64,000 nucleotides of DNA from Desulfocurvibacter africanus subsp. africanus DSM 2603 (lineage in GTDB: Bacteria > Desulfobacterota > Desulfovibrionia > Desulfovibrionales > Desulfovibrionaceae), in assembly GCF_000422545.1 (NCBI RefSeq), contig NZ_AULZ01000002.1, positions 1 to 64,000 on the forward strand. Direction: 5' to 3'. A program made the translations under genes and the position numbers. Under the pieces are notes generated by a model. The model worked only from the letters and a program-made list of their open reading frames with translations. It made no database searches and was not told the origin of the DNA. Positions 62,638 to 64,000 of this stretch are shown one piece after another (position 1 is the stretch's first letter; every line of letters starts with the position of its first letter).

Positions 62638-63384
62638 TTACGGAATGCTGTCCAGCGCGGCGAAGCGCGGCTCATGCAGCGGGATGATGATGTCGGCCAT
62701 CTCGCGCACCTTGAGCATGGTGTCGTAAGCCTGAGCCGGATTGGTGCATGTGCCCGGAGGGATGACCTCCATCTCCATGGCCCTGACCTCCTGCGGCGGC
62801 TCGAAGTTTTCCTGGATGACGCAGAAGCCGGTGATGGCCGCCGTGCCTTGGGTCGTGTCCACGAGCACGGTCAGGCCGCCCTCGGTGTGCGCCGGAGTGT
62901 GCACCACGCGCACGCCAGGGACGATCTGCATGTCCTGGCGCACGATCCTGAGCTGGCCGTTTTCCTCCACATCGAGGATGTGGTCCTCCAGATAGCGGAA
63001 GTCGAGCGGGTGCGAATCGTGGATGCGCTCCAGTTCCTTCTCGTGCACATGGATTTCCGCGTTCACGCATTTGTAGTCGTTCTCGCAGTGATCGGCGTGC
63101 AGGTGCGTGTGGATGACGATGTCGATGTCCTCGGGCGCGAGCCCGAAGCGGGCCAGGCCCTCCTCGAAGGTGTAGATCTTTCCGCCGATGGCCTGCTCGC
63201 GGTCAGGCGACTGCAGGGGTCTCAGTTCGCCCGTGTCCACCAGGATGCGCTTATCCCCGCCTTCAAGAAACCAGCTGTAGATAGGAATGACGTACGGCTG
63301 CCCATAGCCCTGCTGGTAGGTCATCATACCCTTGTCGAAGCGCTTGGTGCCCATGACGATGGGATGAATGGTGAATGTCGGCAT
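62638..63384 (-). CDS. Metallo-beta-lactamase-fold hydrolase, AHL-lactonase-like
   Basis: 248 residues. The zinc motif HTHLHADH lies near residue 105, a further His in VHTPAHTEGG and Asp in ITGFCVIQ-type region follow, then IPLHEPRF near the end. Pattern and length resemble N-acyl homoserine lactonase family proteins, but activity on AHLs is not proven. A strong GGGGAGGAG lies close before ATG 63384. Divergent from the gene at 63844, with a palindromic site in between. Confidence 0.85.
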   Translation of the reverse strand: MPTFTIHPIVMGTKRFDKGMMTYQQGYGQPYVIPIYSWFLEGGDKRILVDTGELRPLQSPDREQAIGGKIYTFEEGLARFGLAPEDIDIVIHTHLHADHCENDYKCVNAEIHVHEKELERIHDSHPLDFRYLEDHILDVEENGQLRIVRQDMQIVPGVRVVHTPAHTEGGLTVLVDTTQGTAAITGFCVIQENFEPPQEVRAMEMEVIPPGTCTNPAQAYDTMLKVREMADIIIPLHEPRFAALDSIP

Positions 63385-63632
63385 AGCTCCTCCCCATAGG
63401 GTGCGAAGATTTCCTGAGCGGCATCTGTCCTGATCTAACTCTGGCGGTGCGAGAGGGCAAGGCGCTCCCTGGCGCCATACACGGCAGGGGATGTTGCAAG
63501 CCATCCCGTATTCTTTTGACATATGCGGACCGTTTTCCCTTGGCTGCCAAACGTAGCTCTGCGCTTATACCTGCACTATTCAGCTGATTAGCTTAGCGAT
63601 CCAGAAAAATCAATTCTAGTCCAACCATTAGG

Positions 63633-63684
63633 ATGTTGCATCTATGTTGCGCATACGCAACATGACAAGATGCATGCACGCAAC
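63633..63684. promoter_or_regulatory. Palindromic operator cluster
   Basis: ATGTTGCG and CGCAACAT form a perfect 8-4-8 palindrome (63644-63663, spacer CATA). Extra half-sites are ATGTTGC at 63633-63639, 11 bp away, and CGCAAC at 63679-63684. Such helically phased half-sites suggest binding of a dimeric regulator controlling one or both divergent genes. Confidence 0.5.
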
Positions 63685-63768
63685 CTCCAATCAATTACCA
63701 TGTAGCCTTTGCTGGAGCACACTTTATAAGTTACTAACTAGCTTGATGTTTTTATGTGTAGTCGTGCT

Positions 63769-63784
63769 TGGCACGAGTCTTTCT
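63769..63784 (+). promoter_or_regulatory. Candidate sigma-54 promoter
   Basis: TGGCACG, 4 bases, TTTCT matches the -24/-12 consensus TGGCACG-N4-TTGCW except for one base in the -12 element. It lies 59 bases upstream of the gene at 63844. Confidence 0.4.
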
Positions 63785-63843
63785 ATAGATGCCGCAATCC
63801 CGTAGCCGGAATTTGCGGCAAAGCATAACGGGAGGAGCATGCG

Positions 63844-64000
63844 ATGACATTGACGGACATCATGCCGGTAGATGGCTGGCGGAAGCTGGAAGAGGACCTG
63901 CACGCTTTCTCGCACATGAATTCGTGCGTGTTCGATTCCCAAGGCCGCCGAATCACGGATTACGCCAATTGGGGCAACAAGCTGTGCCCGCGCATCAAGT
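63844..64000 (+). CDS. PocR-like sensor-domain protein, partial
   Basis: The first 52 residues of a gene cut by the window edge. DGWRKLEEDLHAFSHMNSCV and FDSQGRRITDYANWGNKLCP resemble the start of PocR ligand-binding domains, which sense small hydrocarbon derivatives in regulators and signalling proteins. GGGAGGAG lies about 7 bases before the ATG. The output domain is outside the window, so the role remains open. Confidence 0.6.
   Translation, partial: MTLTDIMPVDGWRKLEEDLHAFSHMNSCVFDSQGRRITDYANWGNKLCPRIK

Larger units (their letters stand above)
63385..63843. other. AT-rich divergent intergenic region
   Basis: About 460 bases. It includes the palindrome and half-sites at 63633-63684 and a sigma-54-like motif at 63769-63784. 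No gene was found. Confidence 0.5.

Noticed and set aside
1-64000. CRISPR arrays, prophage, transposase genes, tRNA genes
   Set aside because: None was seen. The repeats are dispersed single hairpin elements, not regularly spaced arrays, and no integrase or transposase motif appeared.

Overview
The window is high-GC bacterial chromosome, apart from a few AT-rich gaps. The gene content points to a sulfate-reducing deltaproteobacterium, probably of the Desulfovibrio group: a chemoreceptor with a C-terminal H-NOX domain, a stressosome operon coupled to histidine kinases, a molybdenum hydroxylase, a diheme cytochrome c, and the hairpin-rich intergenic repeats common in that group. This assignment is inference from gene content; the only rRNA here is a 5S gene at the left edge.

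Layout. 1-5000: the end of an rRNA operon, then a leftward phosphate-uptake operon (pstS-pstC-pstA-pstB) with a small HAD phosphatase at its tail, and a DUF188 protein. 5100-10360: a DEAD-box helicase, an RlmL-like rRNA methyltransferase and an MCP/H-NOX gas sensor. 11200-18070: a WbuC-like cupin, then MarR, an outer-membrane protein, an RND pump and its adaptor on the minus strand, and a lone receiver protein. 18400-25800: a frameshifted lipoprotein, an OBAP/DUF1264 protein, a 7TMR-DISM histidine kinase with its sigma-54 activator, and an MscS channel. 25800-31300: a Cpx-like two-component system with a CpxR-type box, divergent from a MacAB/NodT efflux locus that has suffered an internal deletion and a frameshift. 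31300-39600: DUF1328 protein, HU, a PilZ protein with a small membrane protein, a GT4/debranching-enzyme pair, a diheme cytochrome c and an SH3 protein.

40379-46910 is a rightward stressosome operon: RsbR, RsbS, RsbT, an RsbT-RsbX fusion, a kinase with a degenerate RsbT-like head, a small response regulator and a hybrid kinase. No sigma-B is present, so the output looks like phosphorelay signalling. 47300-53760: an acetyltransferase-like protein, an MFS carrier and a three-subunit xanthine-dehydrogenase-type enzyme. 54050-60240: a second partner-switch system (periplasmic NMT1 protein, Cache-HAMP-SpoIIE phosphatase, STAS antagonist, RsbW kinase) convergent with an ATPase/GNAT-like protein and a HisC-like aminotransferase. 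60690-64000: cyclase, HAD hydrolase, a tiny membrane protein interrupted by an in-frame TGA, a metallo-beta-lactamase-fold hydrolase, and the start of a PocR-like sensor.

A recurring non-coding element ties the window together: five copies, four of them exactly 128 bp, with TA at the left edge of every copy, near-palindromic ends and a chain of internal hairpins. All lie in the same orientation, at gene ends or between genes, and two supply the stop codon of a neighbouring gene. A second hairpin repeat occurs in the pstS-pstC gap and nested inside one copy of the first.
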